The notes: a model not told the origin generated them from the letters alone. A DNA stretch of 64,000 nt from Arthrobacter sp. AFG7.2 (GCF_002892835.1 NZ_PJMB01000012.1:62001-126000), one strand, 5' to 3'; counted from the stretch's first letter, positions 1-9,305 are shown. Made by a program: numbers and translations.

Positions 1-1191
1 GTTCGGAGGCTCCGGTACCCGGTGCGGTGGCACCGGGTGGAATCCGAGCAGGGAGTATTCAACTGGGCTGACACGGACAAGGTGCTGAACTACCTCCGCG
101 ACCATGGGTTCCGGCCCATCGTGGACCTGGTGCACCACACCAGCTACCCCCAGTGGCTGGAAGGCGGATTCGCGGACCCCCGCTTCAGCGCCGCCTACCT
201 GAGGTACACCGGGGAGTTCGCCCGGCGGTACCCCTGGGTGGAGGAGTACACGCTGTTCAACGAGCCCTTCTCTACCCTGTTCCTCACCGGGCACGAGGCC
301 ATCTGGCCGCCCTACCAAAAAGGCCTGGACAACTTCGTGGGCCAGATCCTGAACGTGCTGCCCGCCGTCGCGGAAGCGAGCCGCGCCTACGCCGAGATGC
401 TGCCGGGCGCCAAGCACGTGTGGGTGGACACCTGCGAGCACCACACCGGCGCCGGCGCGGGCGGCAGCGCGTACGCCACCATGGCCAATGAACGCCGGTT
501 CCTGGTGCTGGACAGCTTCCTGGGCAAGGGTTACGACCCCCAGGGCCCCATGGGTGACATGCTCCGGGAAGCCGGGGGAGAGGCGCTGCAGGACCTGGAG
601 CCGGGCCGGATCGACGTGCTGGGACTGGACTACTACGCCCATTGCCAGTGGCACTTCGATGACCAGGGCGGCGCGCCCAACACCCCCTACCCGCTGCCCC
701 TTGCCCAGCAGATCTACCTGTACTGGGACCGTTACCGGCTGCCGTGCCTGCTGACCGAAACCAACGTCCGCGGCCGCACTTCCGACCGTGCCACCTGGTT
801 CAAGTACGTCCTCGAACAGTGTGAGCGGGCCCGGCAGATGGGCGTGCCCCTCGAAGGACTGTGCTGGTTCCCGGTGATCGACTCCACGGACTGGGACACC
901 CTCCTGTACCGCAATGACGGACACATCGACCCGGTGGGGGTGTACTGGCTGGACCAGGAATTGGCCCGGCAGCCCTCCGTTATGTCCGAATCCTATGCAA
1001 AAGCCGCCGCCGGCACGCCGTCGAAAGACCTGCCGGCCTTCACGCTCGGCGAGCCCGTGGCCACCTGGCTGCGCGGCTACGAGTCGCAGATGTCCCACTG
1101 GAACTGGATGGAGGCCCCTGACGCGGATCTGGGAAACAGCCTGCCCAACACGCAGACCCGAATGGAATTGAGGATAGTCAATGCAGAGTGA
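1..1191 (+). CDS. GH1-like glycoside hydrolase (5' end outside window)
   Basis: The reading frame is open from the first base of the window and the first residues (VRRLRYPVRWHRVE) already look like the conserved interior of a glycosidase barrel, so the true start lies upstream. A GTG at 22 is the first possible start inside the window but is probably internal. Clan GH-A signatures are visible: LFNEPF at about residue 88 carries the presumed acid/base Glu, and LTETN near residue 253 matches the position of the GH1 nucleophile motif (usually ITENG). The deviation from the GH1 consensus means substrate cannot be named. The stop overlaps the next gene, a glycosyltransferase, by 11 bases, so the two are co-translated and may act on the same cell-surface or storage glycan. 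Confidence 0.75.
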   Translation, partial: VRRLRYPVRWHRVESEQGVFNWADTDKVLNYLRDHGFRPIVDLVHHTSYPQWLEGGFADPRFSAAYLRYTGEFARRYPWVEEYTLFNEPFSTLFLTGHEAIWPPYQKGLDNFVGQILNVLPAVAEASRAYAEMLPGAKHVWVDTCEHHTGAGAGGSAYATMANERRFLVLDSFLGKGYDPQGPMGDMLREAGGEALQDLEPGRIDVLGLDYYAHCQWHFDDQGGAPNTPYPLPLAQQIYLYWDRYRLPCLLTETNVRGRTSDRATWFKYVLEQCERARQMGVPLEGLCWFPVIDSTDWDTLLYRNDGHIDPVGVYWLDQELARQPSVMSESYAKAAAGTPSKDLPAFTLGEPVATWLRGYESQMSHWNWMEAPDADLGNSLPNTQTRMELRIVNAE

Positions 1192-2314
1192 ACTGATCGT
1201 CTTGTCGCATCTCCGGTGGGACTGGGTATGGCAGCGTCCCCAGCACCTCGTGTCCCGCCTGGGCTCCCGCTGTTCCACCTGGTACGTGGAGGAGCCGCTC
1301 ACGCCCTCGCCTGATTTCACCGGCGGGAACCGGATGAATTCCAGCCGGGTGGACGGTCTGAACCGGGCTTGGCTGGAGATTCCTGAGCAGGGCCACCACG
1401 TGGGATTTTTCGACGACGTCCTGCCGGACTACATTGACCAGCTTCCCGGACTGGTGGGCGAACCCGTGGGCGAACGCGTGGTGTGGATGTACACCCCGCT
1501 GGCCTTGGAACTCGCCCTCGCGCTCAAGCCCACCACGCTTGTCTATGACGTGATGGACGATCTCGCCGCGTTCAAGGACGCCCCGCCCGAGCTGGTGGTG
1601 AGGCAGCGGCAGGCACTGCGCCGGGCCGACGTCGTGTTTGCCGGCGGCCGTTCGCTCCACCGGTCCATGGTGCGGCAGGGCCGCGCGGACACCCTGCTCT
1701 TCCCCAGCGGAGTGGAGCCGGAGCATTACCGGATTCCGACGGCGGAGGCCCGCGTTCCCGGGCAGCGTCCGGTTGCGGGATACGTGGGGGTTCTTGACGA
1801 GCGGCTGGACCTGCAGCTGATCGCCGGCCTGGCACAGGCGCTGCCTGAGTGGGACATCAAAATGTACGGTCCGGTGGCCAAGATTGACCCGGCCAGCCTG
1901 CCGCAGGCACCAAACATCAGCTACGAAGGGTACACCTGTTACGCCGACCTTCCGGATGCGATGACCGGCCTGGATGTAGCGCTTATGCCTTTTGCCCTGA
2001 ATGAGGCCACCCGCTCCATCAGCCCCACCAAAACTCTCGAGTACCTCGCGGCCGGCCTGCCGGTGGTTTCCACGCGGGTGCCGGACGTGGTGGCTGACTT
2101 CCCAGGGGTGGTGCACCTGCGCGACGACGCCGCCGGGTTCGCGTCCCTGTGCCGGAACCTCGGCCTGCGGGATCCCTCGCGCGGGCCCCGGGCCAAGACG
2201 CGCGAGCTGCTGAAGAAGTACCACTGGGACACCATTGCGGCGCAGATGGCGGAGTCCATCTTCGCTTCAGGCCTGCAGGTGCCGGAACCGTCCGGTGCCG
2301 AGGCCACTGCCTAG
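1181..2314 (+). CDS. Glycosyltransferase, GT4-like fold
   Basis: A 377-aa protein that begins with the motif LSHLRWDWVWQRPQHL, typical of a group of actinobacterial family 1/4 glycosyltransferases encoded beside GH1-like glycosidases. A C-terminal Rossmann half is visible around residues 180-340, with a donor-binding region SPTKTLEYLAAGLPVVST where the Glu of an EX7E-like motif would sit. No membrane segment is seen, so it is expected to be cytosolic and to use a nucleotide sugar. The ATG at 1181 overlaps the upstream glycosidase stop. The acceptor is unknown. Confidence in the family is high, in the substrate nil. Confidence 0.8.
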   Translation: MQSELIVLSHLRWDWVWQRPQHLVSRLGSRCSTWYVEEPLTPSPDFTGGNRMNSSRVDGLNRAWLEIPEQGHHVGFFDDVLPDYIDQLPGLVGEPVGERVVWMYTPLALELALALKPTTLVYDVMDDLAAFKDAPPELVVRQRQALRRADVVFAGGRSLHRSMVRQGRADTLLFPSGVEPEHYRIPTAEARVPGQRPVAGYVGVLDERLDLQLIAGLAQALPEWDIKMYGPVAKIDPASLPQAPNISYEGYTCYADLPDAMTGLDVALMPFALNEATRSISPTKTLEYLAAGLPVVSTRVPDVVADFPGVVHLRDDAAGFASLCRNLGLRDPSRGPRAKTRELLKKYHWDTIAAQMAESIFASGLQVPEPSGAEATA

Positions 2315-2341
2315 CGCTGCCAGTCACGGAAGGAGAACGGA

Positions 2342-2767
2342 ATGACACACATACGGGCCATGATCGACGCCCACCCCAAAGGACTCGATGAGTTCAACAA
2401 AGCCAAACTGGCAGAATGCATCGCCGCCTGTTTCGAGTGCGCGCAGACCTGCACCGCCTGCGCCGACGCCTGCCTCAGCGAGGAAATGGTGGCGGAACTG
2501 GTCACCTGCATCGGGACGGACCTGGACTGCGCTGACATCTGCGCAACAACCGGAAATGTGCTGTCCCGCCATGCCGGCTACAACGGCACCGTAACCCGGG
2601 CGTTGCTCGAAGCCTGCCGCGCTGCCTGCCGGGCCTGCGCGGAGGAGTGCGATAAGCACGCGGACATGCACGACCACTGCCAGGTCTGCGCGGAGGCGTG
2701 CCGGCGCTGTGAACAGGCCTGCGCCGACCTGCTGACCTCACTGGATGAAGGAGCTGAACAACAATGA
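2342..2767 (+). CDS. Four-helix-bundle copper-storage protein (Csp-like), copy 1
   Basis: This 141-aa protein has 18 cysteines in helical CxxxC and CxxC-type spacing (for example FECAQTCTACADACL and CRRCEQACADLL), the hallmark of the Csp family (DUF326), in which Cys side chains line the core of a four-helix bundle and hold many Cu(I) ions. There is no signal peptide, so this is the cytosolic Csp3 type rather than the Tat-exported Csp1 type. A strong ribosome-binding site (AAGGAG) precedes the ATG. The stop overlaps the next start by four bases (ATGA). A close paralogue sits at 13439-13846. Confidence 0.9.
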   Translation: MTHIRAMIDAHPKGLDEFNKAKLAECIAACFECAQTCTACADACLSEEMVAELVTCIGTDLDCADICATTGNVLSRHAGYNGTVTRALLEACRAACRACAEECDKHADMHDHCQVCAEACRRCEQACADLLTSLDEGAEQQ

Positions 2768-3102
2768 ACGAAGTACCCCTGCACAAGGAACTGCCGCTGC
2801 CCGACTACGACCACTTGCCCGTGGGCACCCTGCCGTCCCGCATCTCCGGCCTGGATGAGGCGCAGATGGCGCAGTTGATTACGTACGAGAAGGCCCACGG
2901 GAACCGCCTGCCCATCATGCAGATCCTCGAGAAGAGGCTTCATGACCTGCAGGGCGGCACCGTGCCCCGCGGCCCCCAGGCGCCCAGCACGCCCGAAGTG
3001 AACACCGGCCAGCCGGACACGCCGCAAACGGCCAGCGTTCCCGGTCCTCCCATCAACCCGCCGTCACAGGGCGATCCCACCAACCCTGCCCAGCCCCGGT
3101 GA
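2764..3102 (+). CDS. Small conserved protein, unknown function
   Basis: A 112-aa protein translationally coupled to the Csp gene through an ATGA overlap. The N-terminal 60 residues contain LPLPDYDHLPVGTLPSRI and LITYEKAHGNRLP, a pattern I recognise from short actinobacterial proteins of unknown function (DUF8129-like). The C-terminal 45 residues are rich in Pro, Gly, Thr and Gln and are probably disordered. No cysteines, membrane segments or signal peptide are visible, so a direct copper-binding role is not indicated despite the neighbour. Confidence 0.7.
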   Translation: MNEVPLHKELPLPDYDHLPVGTLPSRISGLDEAQMAQLITYEKAHGNRLPIMQILEKRLHDLQGGTVPRGPQAPSTPEVNTGQPDTPQTASVPGPPINPPSQGDPTNPAQPR

Positions 3103-3105
3103 GCA

Positions 3106-4668
3106 GTGGAGCAGTATCACGGACTCGAGGGCCATGACGGCCCGGGCCACGAGGGCCCCGGCCTGCACGCCCCCGGCAACAGCAACGGCGGCGCGGTAGG
3201 CGTAAACGCCGGGGAAAACGACGCCGGCGCGGGCCTTCACGCCTATGTCCGCTCACACCGGGGTGAGGTGGAGAAGCAGTTGGCCGAGTGGGTGCGGGTG
3301 CCGGGCGTGCTGGGGGATCCGGAGCACACCCAGGACCTGCTCCGCTCGGCCAACTGGCTAGCCGCTGCCTTCCGCGAAACCGGCTTTCCGGTGGTGGAGG
3401 TGCTTCCCACCGGGGAGTCCCACGCGGTGTACGCCGAATGGTGCGAGGCGCCAGGCGCTGCCACCGTCCTGGTCTACAGCCACCACGATGTCCGCGCGGC
3501 GAAGCCGCAGGAGTGGGACCAGACCGCACCGTTCGAGCCCGTGGTGCGGGACGGCAGGCTATACGGGCGGGGCAGTTCGGACGCCAAAGGGCAGGTCCTG
3601 GCCCACTTGTGGGCAATCCGTGCGCACCTGGAACAGCGCTCGTCCGGCTTTGGCGTGCCAGGGGATTCCACCGCCGTCCCCGCCGTCAACCTGAAGTACC
3701 TCGTCGAGGGGGAGGAAGAGGGCGGCTCCCCGCACCTGGCCCAGCTGCTGGAGGAGCAGGCGGGAAGGTTCCAGGCGGACCTGGTGTTGTTCTCCGACAC
3801 CCTGCTCTGGCGCGAGGACCATCCGGCACTCTGCGTGAGCCTGCGCGGGATGCTCAGCGCCAGCCTGGAGGTGTATGGGCCGGGGCGCGATGTCCACAGC
3901 GGCGCCGTCTCGGGCAACGCGCCCAACCCGGCCATCGAACTGGGCCGGCTGCTGTCGCTCCTGCATGACGCACATGGGCGGATTGCCATTCCGGGATTTT
4001 ACGACGGTGTGGAGCCGCTTCCCGGGGACCTGCGGCAGGCGCTCGCGGACCTTCCGTTCAGTGACGAGGACTGGCTGGCGCGGTCCGAAAGCGGCGCCAT
4101 CACCGGTGAAGAGGGGTACACCGTGCTGGAGCGGCTGTGGCTGCGTCCCGCCGTCGAGGTCACCTCCCTCATTGCCGGCGACCCCCTGGGGGTGTCCCGT
4201 GCAGCCGTGCCTGCAGTGGCGACGGCGGACCTGAGCTTCCGGACCGTACCGGGACAGCGAGTGGAGAAAGTAGCCGGGCTGCTGCAGCGCTGGGTGGAAA
4301 CGACCATAGGGGATGCGTTTGGGCACTCGGTAGTGCCCGATCTGACGACGGCACAGGAGCCATACCGCACCCCTGACCACCCGGCGGTGTCAGCGCTGGA
4401 ACGTGCCATGGCCGCCGGGTTCAAGGCGGAAAAGGTGGGCCGGATGGGCAACGCCGGCGGCGGGCCGGCCGCGCTGCTCAGCCGGTCGTTGCACGCGCCG
4501 GTCCTGTTCTTCGGGACGGGCCTGGTGGAGGACCACTGGCATGACAGCGACGAAAGCGCCAGCCTGGACGTCCTGCTGGACGGCGCGGTGACGCTGGCGT
4601 GCCTCTGGGAAGAATTGGCACAGACGCACTACGCAAAGGACGACGGCGATGGCCACCCCGGGCAATGA
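3106..4668 (+). CDS. M20 family dipeptidase/metallopeptidase
   Basis: A 520-aa protein with the M20 metal-site motifs in order: SHHDVRAA (first His ligand), GRGSSDAKGQ (bridging Asp), VEGEEEGGSPHL (catalytic Glu pair) and a C-terminal GTGLVEDHWHDSDE containing the last His. It is expected to be a cytosolic di-zinc peptidase acting on dipeptides or N-acyl amino acids. The GTG at 3106 follows the previous stop by three bases. The first 45 or so residues are Gly/His/Asn-rich and lie outside the catalytic domain, so a later start is possible. The 3' end overlaps the next gene by 20 bases. Confidence 0.85.
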   Translation: MEQYHGLEGHDGPGHEGPGLHAPGNSNGGAVGVNAGENDAGAGLHAYVRSHRGEVEKQLAEWVRVPGVLGDPEHTQDLLRSANWLAAAFRETGFPVVEVLPTGESHAVYAEWCEAPGAATVLVYSHHDVRAAKPQEWDQTAPFEPVVRDGRLYGRGSSDAKGQVLAHLWAIRAHLEQRSSGFGVPGDSTAVPAVNLKYLVEGEEEGGSPHLAQLLEEQAGRFQADLVLFSDTLLWREDHPALCVSLRGMLSASLEVYGPGRDVHSGAVSGNAPNPAIELGRLLSLLHDAHGRIAIPGFYDGVEPLPGDLRQALADLPFSDEDWLARSESGAITGEEGYTVLERLWLRPAVEVTSLIAGDPLGVSRAAVPAVATADLSFRTVPGQRVEKVAGLLQRWVETTIGDAFGHSVVPDLTTAQEPYRTPDHPAVSALERAMAAGFKAEKVGRMGNAGGGPAALLSRSLHAPVLFFGTGLVEDHWHDSDESASLDVLLDGAVTLACLWEELAQTHYAKDDGDGHPGQ

Positions 4669-5803
4669 AGGCACCGGTGCCGCGCAGTACCCGGCCAGCG
4701 GCCTCCGGACGTTTGGAATCGAAGAGGAACTCCTCCTGGTGGATCCGGCGACGGGGGAGGCGGTACCGAAGGCCGGTGAGCTCCTGGCCTTCTACGTCCG
4801 TCCAATGGATTCAGGAGCCGGGCCGGTTCTCACCGCGGAATTCCAGCAGGAAATGATCGAGGTGGTCACGCCGCCGCACTCCACCATGGATGGACTGGAG
4901 GCGGACATCATTGCAGGACGCGCCATCGCAGACAGGGCGGCCCGGGACGTGGGTGTCCGGGTTGCGGCGCTGGGAACGTCACCGCTGCCCACCCGTCCGC
5001 ATCCGGTGCAGCTTCGGCGCTTTGTGGCGATGAGGGAGGAGTACGGGCTGACGGCAAGGGAGCAGCTCACCTGCGGCTGCCACATTCATGTGTCGGTTGA
5101 GTCGCCGGAGGAGGCCGTGGCGGTGCTGGACCGGATCCGGATCTGGCTGCCGGTTCTGGTCGCCCTCAGCGCCAACTCACCCTTCTGGCACGGCGAGGAT
5201 ACCGGGTACGCCAGTTACCGGTCCCAGGTCTGGAACCGGTGGCCGTCCGCGGGGCCGTTGGAGATCCTCGGCTCCCCGGACGCCTACCACCAGCTGGTGC
5301 ATGACATGGTGAGCACCGGCGTCGCCCTGGACGAAGGCATGATCTACTTCGATGCCCGGCTCTCCCGGCACTATCCAACGGTGGAGTTCAGGGTCGCGGA
5401 TGTGTGCCTCCGGCCGGAGAACACGGTGCTCCTCGTCGGAATCGCCCGGGGGCTTGTGGAGACCGCCGCGAGGGAATGGCGGGAGGGAATCGAGCCGGTC
5501 GCCGTCCCCTCGGCGCTGCTGAGGCTGGCGGCGTGGAAGGCTGGCCGGTGGGGACTGCGCGGGGAACTCCTGGACCCGGTGACCAGCCGTCCTGCCCCTG
5601 CGCTCGCCGTCGTCAATGCCCTGATCAACCACCTCCGGGAAGTGTTGGAAGACATCGGCGACCTGCAGCGGGTGGAAGAACTGGTGGACGATCTGCTGCG
5701 CGTGGGAACCGGTGCCGTGCGGCAGCTGGAGGTCCTGCACCGCACCGGGGACATGGAGGAGATGGTGGCCGACGCCGTCAACTGCACGGTGTGGGTGCCC
5801 TGA
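4649..5803 (+). CDS. GCS2-family carboxylate-amine ligase (YbdK-like)
   Basis: This 384-aa protein has the glutamate-cysteine ligase type 2 signature FGIEEELLLVDP near residue 25, the ligand-binding motif CGCHIHVSV near residue 150 and the Arg-containing VEFRVADVC motif near 250. The family makes gamma-glutamyl bonds using ATP; YbdK-like members have weak glutamate-cysteine ligase activity and mostly unknown natural substrates. Actinobacteria use mycothiol and ergothioneine, so a role in glutathione synthesis is not assumed. It overlaps the M20 peptidase gene by 20 bases, which suggests joint translation. Confidence 0.85.
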   Translation: MATPGNEGTGAAQYPASGLRTFGIEEELLLVDPATGEAVPKAGELLAFYVRPMDSGAGPVLTAEFQQEMIEVVTPPHSTMDGLEADIIAGRAIADRAARDVGVRVAALGTSPLPTRPHPVQLRRFVAMREEYGLTAREQLTCGCHIHVSVESPEEAVAVLDRIRIWLPVLVALSANSPFWHGEDTGYASYRSQVWNRWPSAGPLEILGSPDAYHQLVHDMVSTGVALDEGMIYFDARLSRHYPTVEFRVADVCLRPENTVLLVGIARGLVETAAREWREGIEPVAVPSALLRLAAWKAGRWGLRGELLDPVTSRPAPALAVVNALINHLREVLEDIGDLQRVEELVDDLLRVGTGAVRQLEVLHRTGDMEEMVADAVNCTVWVP

Positions 5804-5954
5804 GCGGCGCCGCTCTGCTGTGGGCGTACAGGCCCCGCGGGCAGAAGGCCGCGCCGGTAGGATGGTGCAATCATGGATGACCCTCCTTCACATATGCCCA
5901 AGCCCCTCCGCCTTTTGACCGGTTATCCGGCCACCACGGGAGAGGGGCGCCCGA

Positions 5955-7316
5955 ATGTATGAATGGATCATGCTCGGTATCGGCCTCGTCCTGACGGTGG
6001 GTACCGGTTTTTTTGTGGCTTCCGAGTTTGCGCTGGTTAATCTGGACCGGAACGATCTTGAAGCCCGCCAGGCCCGCGGGGAAAAGCGCCTGAACCCCAC
6101 TATCAAGGCGCTGAAAATCACCTCCACGCACCTCTCAAGTGCGCAGCTTGGCATCACCCTGACCACCTTGCTGACCGGCTACACCTTTGAACCGGCGATC
6201 AGCTCGCTGCTGCGTGGCCCCCTGCTGTCCATGGGCCTGCCCGAGGCTGTCGTTCCCGGTATCGGCGCAGTCGTTGCCATTTTTACTGCCACCGTCTTCT
6301 CTATGGTGATCGGTGAACTCGTTCCCAAGAACTTCGCGCTGGCCCTTCCCCTGGCCACGGCCAAGTTCGTGGTCCCTTTCCAGGCCCTCTTCACCACGGT
6401 GTTCAAGCCCGTGATCCTGCTGTTCAACAACACTGCGAACAAGATCATCAGGTCCTTTGGAATCGAGCCGAAGGAAGAGCTGTCCGGTGCCCGCAGCGCC
6501 GAGGAGCTGAGCTCACTGGTGCGCCGGTCGGCCCTGGAAGGCGTGCTTGACCAGGATCACGCCGTGCTTCTGCACCGCACGTTGCGGTTTTCGGAGCACT
6601 CCGCCGCGGACGTCATGACGCCCCGCGTACGGATGACGGCAGTGAACGCCGATGACACTGCCGAGGACATTGTGGCTCTGGCAACGGCCACCGGATACTC
6701 CCGTTTCCCCGTCATCGGGGAGGACCGCGACGACGTGCTGGGCGTTCTGCACGTCAAGCAGGCCTTCGCCGTGGACCTGGCGGACCGGTCCCGGGTGACC
6801 GCATCTGGGCTGATGATCGAGCCCCTGCGGGTGCCGGAATCCATGAGCGTTGACTCACTCCTGGTCCTGCTGCGCAAGCAGGGACTGCAGGTGGCCATCG
6901 TCTCGGACGAGCACGGCGGTACCGCCGGGATCGTGACGCTCGAGGACCTGGTGGAGGAGATCGTCGGCGAGCTCGAGGACGAACACGACCGTGCCCGCAC
7001 CGGTGTGGTCCGGACCGGACGGTCCATCACCTTTGATGCGTCGCTGCGGCCGGATGAGCTGCTGGACAGGACCGGAATTACTGTGCCGGACGGCGAGGAA
7101 TACGACACTCTGGCGGGCTTCGTCACGGATCAGCTGGACCGCATCCCGGAACTGGGCGATGAAGTAGGGATCGACGGCGGGATGCTGCGGGTGGAGCGCG
7201 TCCTGGGCACGCATGTGGAGCGGATCCGTTTCACCCCGGACGCGTCGCAGGAGGCGCCGAAGAGCCCGCACGACCGCATCATTGATGACCTGACGCAGGA
7301 GCTGACCCATGAGTGA
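5955..7316 (+). CDS. CNNM/CorC-type membrane protein (hemolysin family), copy 1
   Basis: A 453-aa protein with an N-terminal DUF21 membrane domain (about residues 1-190, four hydrophobic stretches), two CBS repeats (about 215-340, with the motif DVMTPRVRMTAV between them) and a C-terminal CorC_HlyC domain (about 355-440). Relatives export or regulate Mg2+ and Co2+ in the cytoplasmic membrane; the term hemolysin is historical. The downstream paralogue overlaps by eight bases, and such pairs are common in actinobacteria, so a heteromeric complex is plausible but not shown here. Confidence 0.88.
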   Translation: MYEWIMLGIGLVLTVGTGFFVASEFALVNLDRNDLEARQARGEKRLNPTIKALKITSTHLSSAQLGITLTTLLTGYTFEPAISSLLRGPLLSMGLPEAVVPGIGAVVAIFTATVFSMVIGELVPKNFALALPLATAKFVVPFQALFTTVFKPVILLFNNTANKIIRSFGIEPKEELSGARSAEELSSLVRRSALEGVLDQDHAVLLHRTLRFSEHSAADVMTPRVRMTAVNADDTAEDIVALATATGYSRFPVIGEDRDDVLGVLHVKQAFAVDLADRSRVTASGLMIEPLRVPESMSVDSLLVLLRKQGLQVAIVSDEHGGTAGIVTLEDLVEEIVGELEDEHDRARTGVVRTGRSITFDASLRPDELLDRTGITVPDGEEYDTLAGFVTDQLDRIPELGDEVGIDGGMLRVERVLGTHVERIRFTPDASQEAPKSPHDRIIDDLTQELTHE

Positions 7317-8349
7317 ATACCTTCCCGGCATTATCTGGCTGGTGGTGCTCCTGGTGGTCAACGCCTTCTTCGTCGGTGCCGAGTTCGCCGTCATTTCGGC
7401 ACGCCGCTCCCAGATCGAGCCCAAGGCCGAGGCCGGCAGCAAGGCTGCCAAGACCACGCTGTGGGCCATGGAGCACGCCACGCTGATGCTGGCCACCAGC
7501 CAGCTGGGCATCACCGTCTGTTCTCTGGTGATCCTGAACGTCTCCGAACCGGCCATCCACCACCTGCTGGAAATCCCGCTGGGCCTGACCTCCCTCTCCT
7601 ACGAGGCGATCGGCATCATCGCGTTTATTACGGCGCTGCTGCTGGTGACGTTCCTGCACGTGGTCCTGGGTGAGATGGTTCCCAAGAACATCTCCTTCTC
7701 GGTCCCCACCCGTGCAGCCCTGATCCTGGCCCCGCCGCTGGTGATGGTCTCCCGGGTGGTCAAGCCGGTGATCTGGACGCTGAACGGCATCGCCAACTCC
7801 ATCCTGCGCCTGTTCAAGGTGGAGCCGAAGGACGAGGCCACCAGTGCCTACACCCTGGATGAGGTGGCGAACATCGTGGAGCAGTCCACCCGTGACGGCA
7901 TGCTGACGGATACCACGGGAACGCTGAGCGCAGCGTTCGAGTTCACGGCCAAGACCGTGGCCGATGTCGAGGTGCCTATTTCCGAAATGGTGCTGCTGCC
8001 GGAATCAGCCACCCCGGCTGACATCCAGCGGGCTGTTGCCGCGCACGGGTTCTCCCGCTACATCCTTACCAATGACGACGACGAGCCCTCCGGCTACCTG
8101 CACCTCAAGGACGTCATGGACCTGACCAGCCAGGAGAAGTTCACCCAGCCCGTGCCGGCCAAGCGCATCCGGCGCCTGGCGTCCGCATTCAGCGGCAGCG
8201 AGCTTGAGGACGCGCTGGCCACGATGCGCCGCACGGGTGCCCACGTCGCCAAGGTCTTTGACGCCAGGGGCAACACCACGGGGGTCCTCTTCCTCGAGGA
8301 CATTATTGAGGAACTTGTGGGTGAGGTGCAGGACGCAACCAGCGCCTGA
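7309..8349 (+). CDS. CNNM/CorC-type membrane protein (hemolysin family), copy 2
   Basis: A 346-aa paralogue of the preceding protein: DUF21 membrane domain in the first 190 residues and a CBS pair at about 205-340. It lacks the C-terminal CorC_HlyC domain that copy 1 carries, so the two are not redundant in architecture. The ATG at 7309 lies inside the end of copy 1, indicating translational coupling. The CBS region ends with the motif GVLFLEDIIEELVGE, the usual end of the second CBS repeat in this family. Probable role is divalent-cation handling at the membrane. Confidence 0.87.
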   Translation: MSEYLPGIIWLVVLLVVNAFFVGAEFAVISARRSQIEPKAEAGSKAAKTTLWAMEHATLMLATSQLGITVCSLVILNVSEPAIHHLLEIPLGLTSLSYEAIGIIAFITALLLVTFLHVVLGEMVPKNISFSVPTRAALILAPPLVMVSRVVKPVIWTLNGIANSILRLFKVEPKDEATSAYTLDEVANIVEQSTRDGMLTDTTGTLSAAFEFTAKTVADVEVPISEMVLLPESATPADIQRAVAAHGFSRYILTNDDDEPSGYLHLKDVMDLTSQEKFTQPVPAKRIRRLASAFSGSELEDALATMRRTGAHVAKVFDARGNTTGVLFLEDIIEELVGEVQDATSA

Positions 8350-8444
8350 GCACCCGAGCTGTCCGCATTGCCGGCGTACCACCTGCGGCCAGGCAGGCAG
8401 CACCGGAAAGGGACGCACCCTGCCCAATAGTCAGCAGCCTTAGT

Positions 8445-8470
8445 GTTTTGTGGTTACGATGAGAGGGTAA
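8445..8470 (+). promoter_or_regulatory. SigB/SigF-like stress promoter for csbD
   Basis: GTTTT at 8445-8449 and GGGTAA at 8465-8470 are separated by 15 bases, close to the actinobacterial SigB/SigF consensus GTTT-N14-17-GGGTA. It lies 44 bases upstream of the CsbD start and no other promoter-like element is evident. CsbD is a SigB-regulon member in Bacillus, so the gene and the promoter class agree. Confidence 0.55.
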
Positions 8471-8514
8471 GCCGCCGGCGGAGCCGGCGGGAGCCGACCG
8501 TAGGGAGAAACACC

Positions 8515-8691
8515 ATGGGTTTGGACGACAAGATTGGAAATGCTGCCGAGAAGCTTGGCGGCAAGGGTAAGGAAGCCACTGGCGAAGCGACCGGTGACGA
8601 GAGCCTGAAGGCCGAAGGGCAAAGCGACCAGGCCAAGGGCGATCTGAAGCAGGCCGGCGAGAAGGTCAAGGACGCTTTCAAGAAGGACTGA
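8515..8691 (+). CDS. CsbD family general stress protein
   Basis: A 58-aa, highly charged, Lys/Glu/Ala-rich protein. It starts MGLDDKIGNAAEKLGGKGKE and ends KVKDAFKKD, matching the CsbD family, small stress-induced proteins of unknown biochemical role. The ATG at 8515 is preceded by AGGGAG at good spacing; an open frame continues upstream to about 8443 but has no ribosome-binding site and lies across the promoter. A hairpin follows the stop. Confidence 0.9.
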   Translation: MGLDDKIGNAAEKLGGKGKEATGEATGDESLKAEGQSDQAKGDLKQAGEKVKDAFKKD

Positions 8692-8718
8692 TTCCCGGTC
8701 CGGCAGATTTTATGGATG

Positions 8719-8749
8719 AAGGGTGTGGCTCCGGTGGAGCCGCACCCTT
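8719..8749. terminator. Bidirectional hairpin between csbD and lipoprotein gene
   Basis: A 14-base arm (AAGGGTGTGGCTCC) and its near-perfect complement are separated by GGT; only one position is a G-U pair. It sits between two convergent genes 27 bases after the csbD stop. A T-run is weak on both strands, so termination strength is uncertain. Confidence 0.6.
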
Positions 8750-8764
8750 CGTGTGTGTGGGGTC

Positions 8765-9238
8765 CTAGCGAGAGGGCGGGACCGACGGCAGATAGGGACG
8801 ATAAGCCTCGAGGGTTCCGTCCAGGACCGGGACCTGGAGCTCCTCCGTCTCCGCGCCCGCCGATATTGTCACTGTCACGCGGGACCCGGGAATGTCGCCG
8901 ACGGAGTCGAGGATGGCCGGATTCGTATCAAATCCGTGATTGGTATTGCCTTCAACCACTACCGCGACTTTGTCATCAGCATCGGAGAGGGACACCTCCA
9001 CCGCTTCCTGCGACCGGTTGAAAAGCGTTCCCAGCAGACGTCCCGGTTCCGATTCGGCCGCCGAGACTATCAGCAGGCTGCGGACCTCAATGCCGCCCAC
9101 TTCCGCATCGACGCCATTGGCGATGGCGTACATATCCTCGTCAGGTGCTCCCGAACACGCGGCCAGAAAAAGTATGGAAAGTGCCGTGGACAGTGCTTTC
9201 GCCGCTCTTCGTGAGCCGGCGCCTGATGGGACATGCAT
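8765..9238 (-). CDS. Predicted lipoprotein, unknown function
   Basis: A 157-aa protein with a short basic N-terminus, a hydrophobic stretch ending in a lipobox (ILFLAAC, Cys near residue 28) and then a soluble domain of beta-rich appearance (GRLLGTLFNRSQEAVEVSL, VTVTISAGAETEELQVP). It should be lipidated and attached to the outer face of the membrane. The body resembles small actinobacterial lipoproteins that carry an immunoglobulin-like fold, but I do not recognise a named family. It converges with csbD at a shared hairpin. Confidence 0.7.
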   Translation of the reverse strand: MHVPSGAGSRRAAKALSTALSILFLAACSGAPDEDMYAIANGVDAEVGGIEVRSLLIVSAAESEPGRLLGTLFNRSQEAVEVSLSDADDKVAVVVEGNTNHGFDTNPAILDSVGDIPGSRVTVTISAGAETEELQVPVLDGTLEAYRPYLPSVPPSR

Positions 9239-9305
9239 TTCGGTCCTCCTTTAGTCAGTGCGTCATGCTTACTCCGCCTGCTGAGGGTCCGATTCCACCG
9301 TCCCT

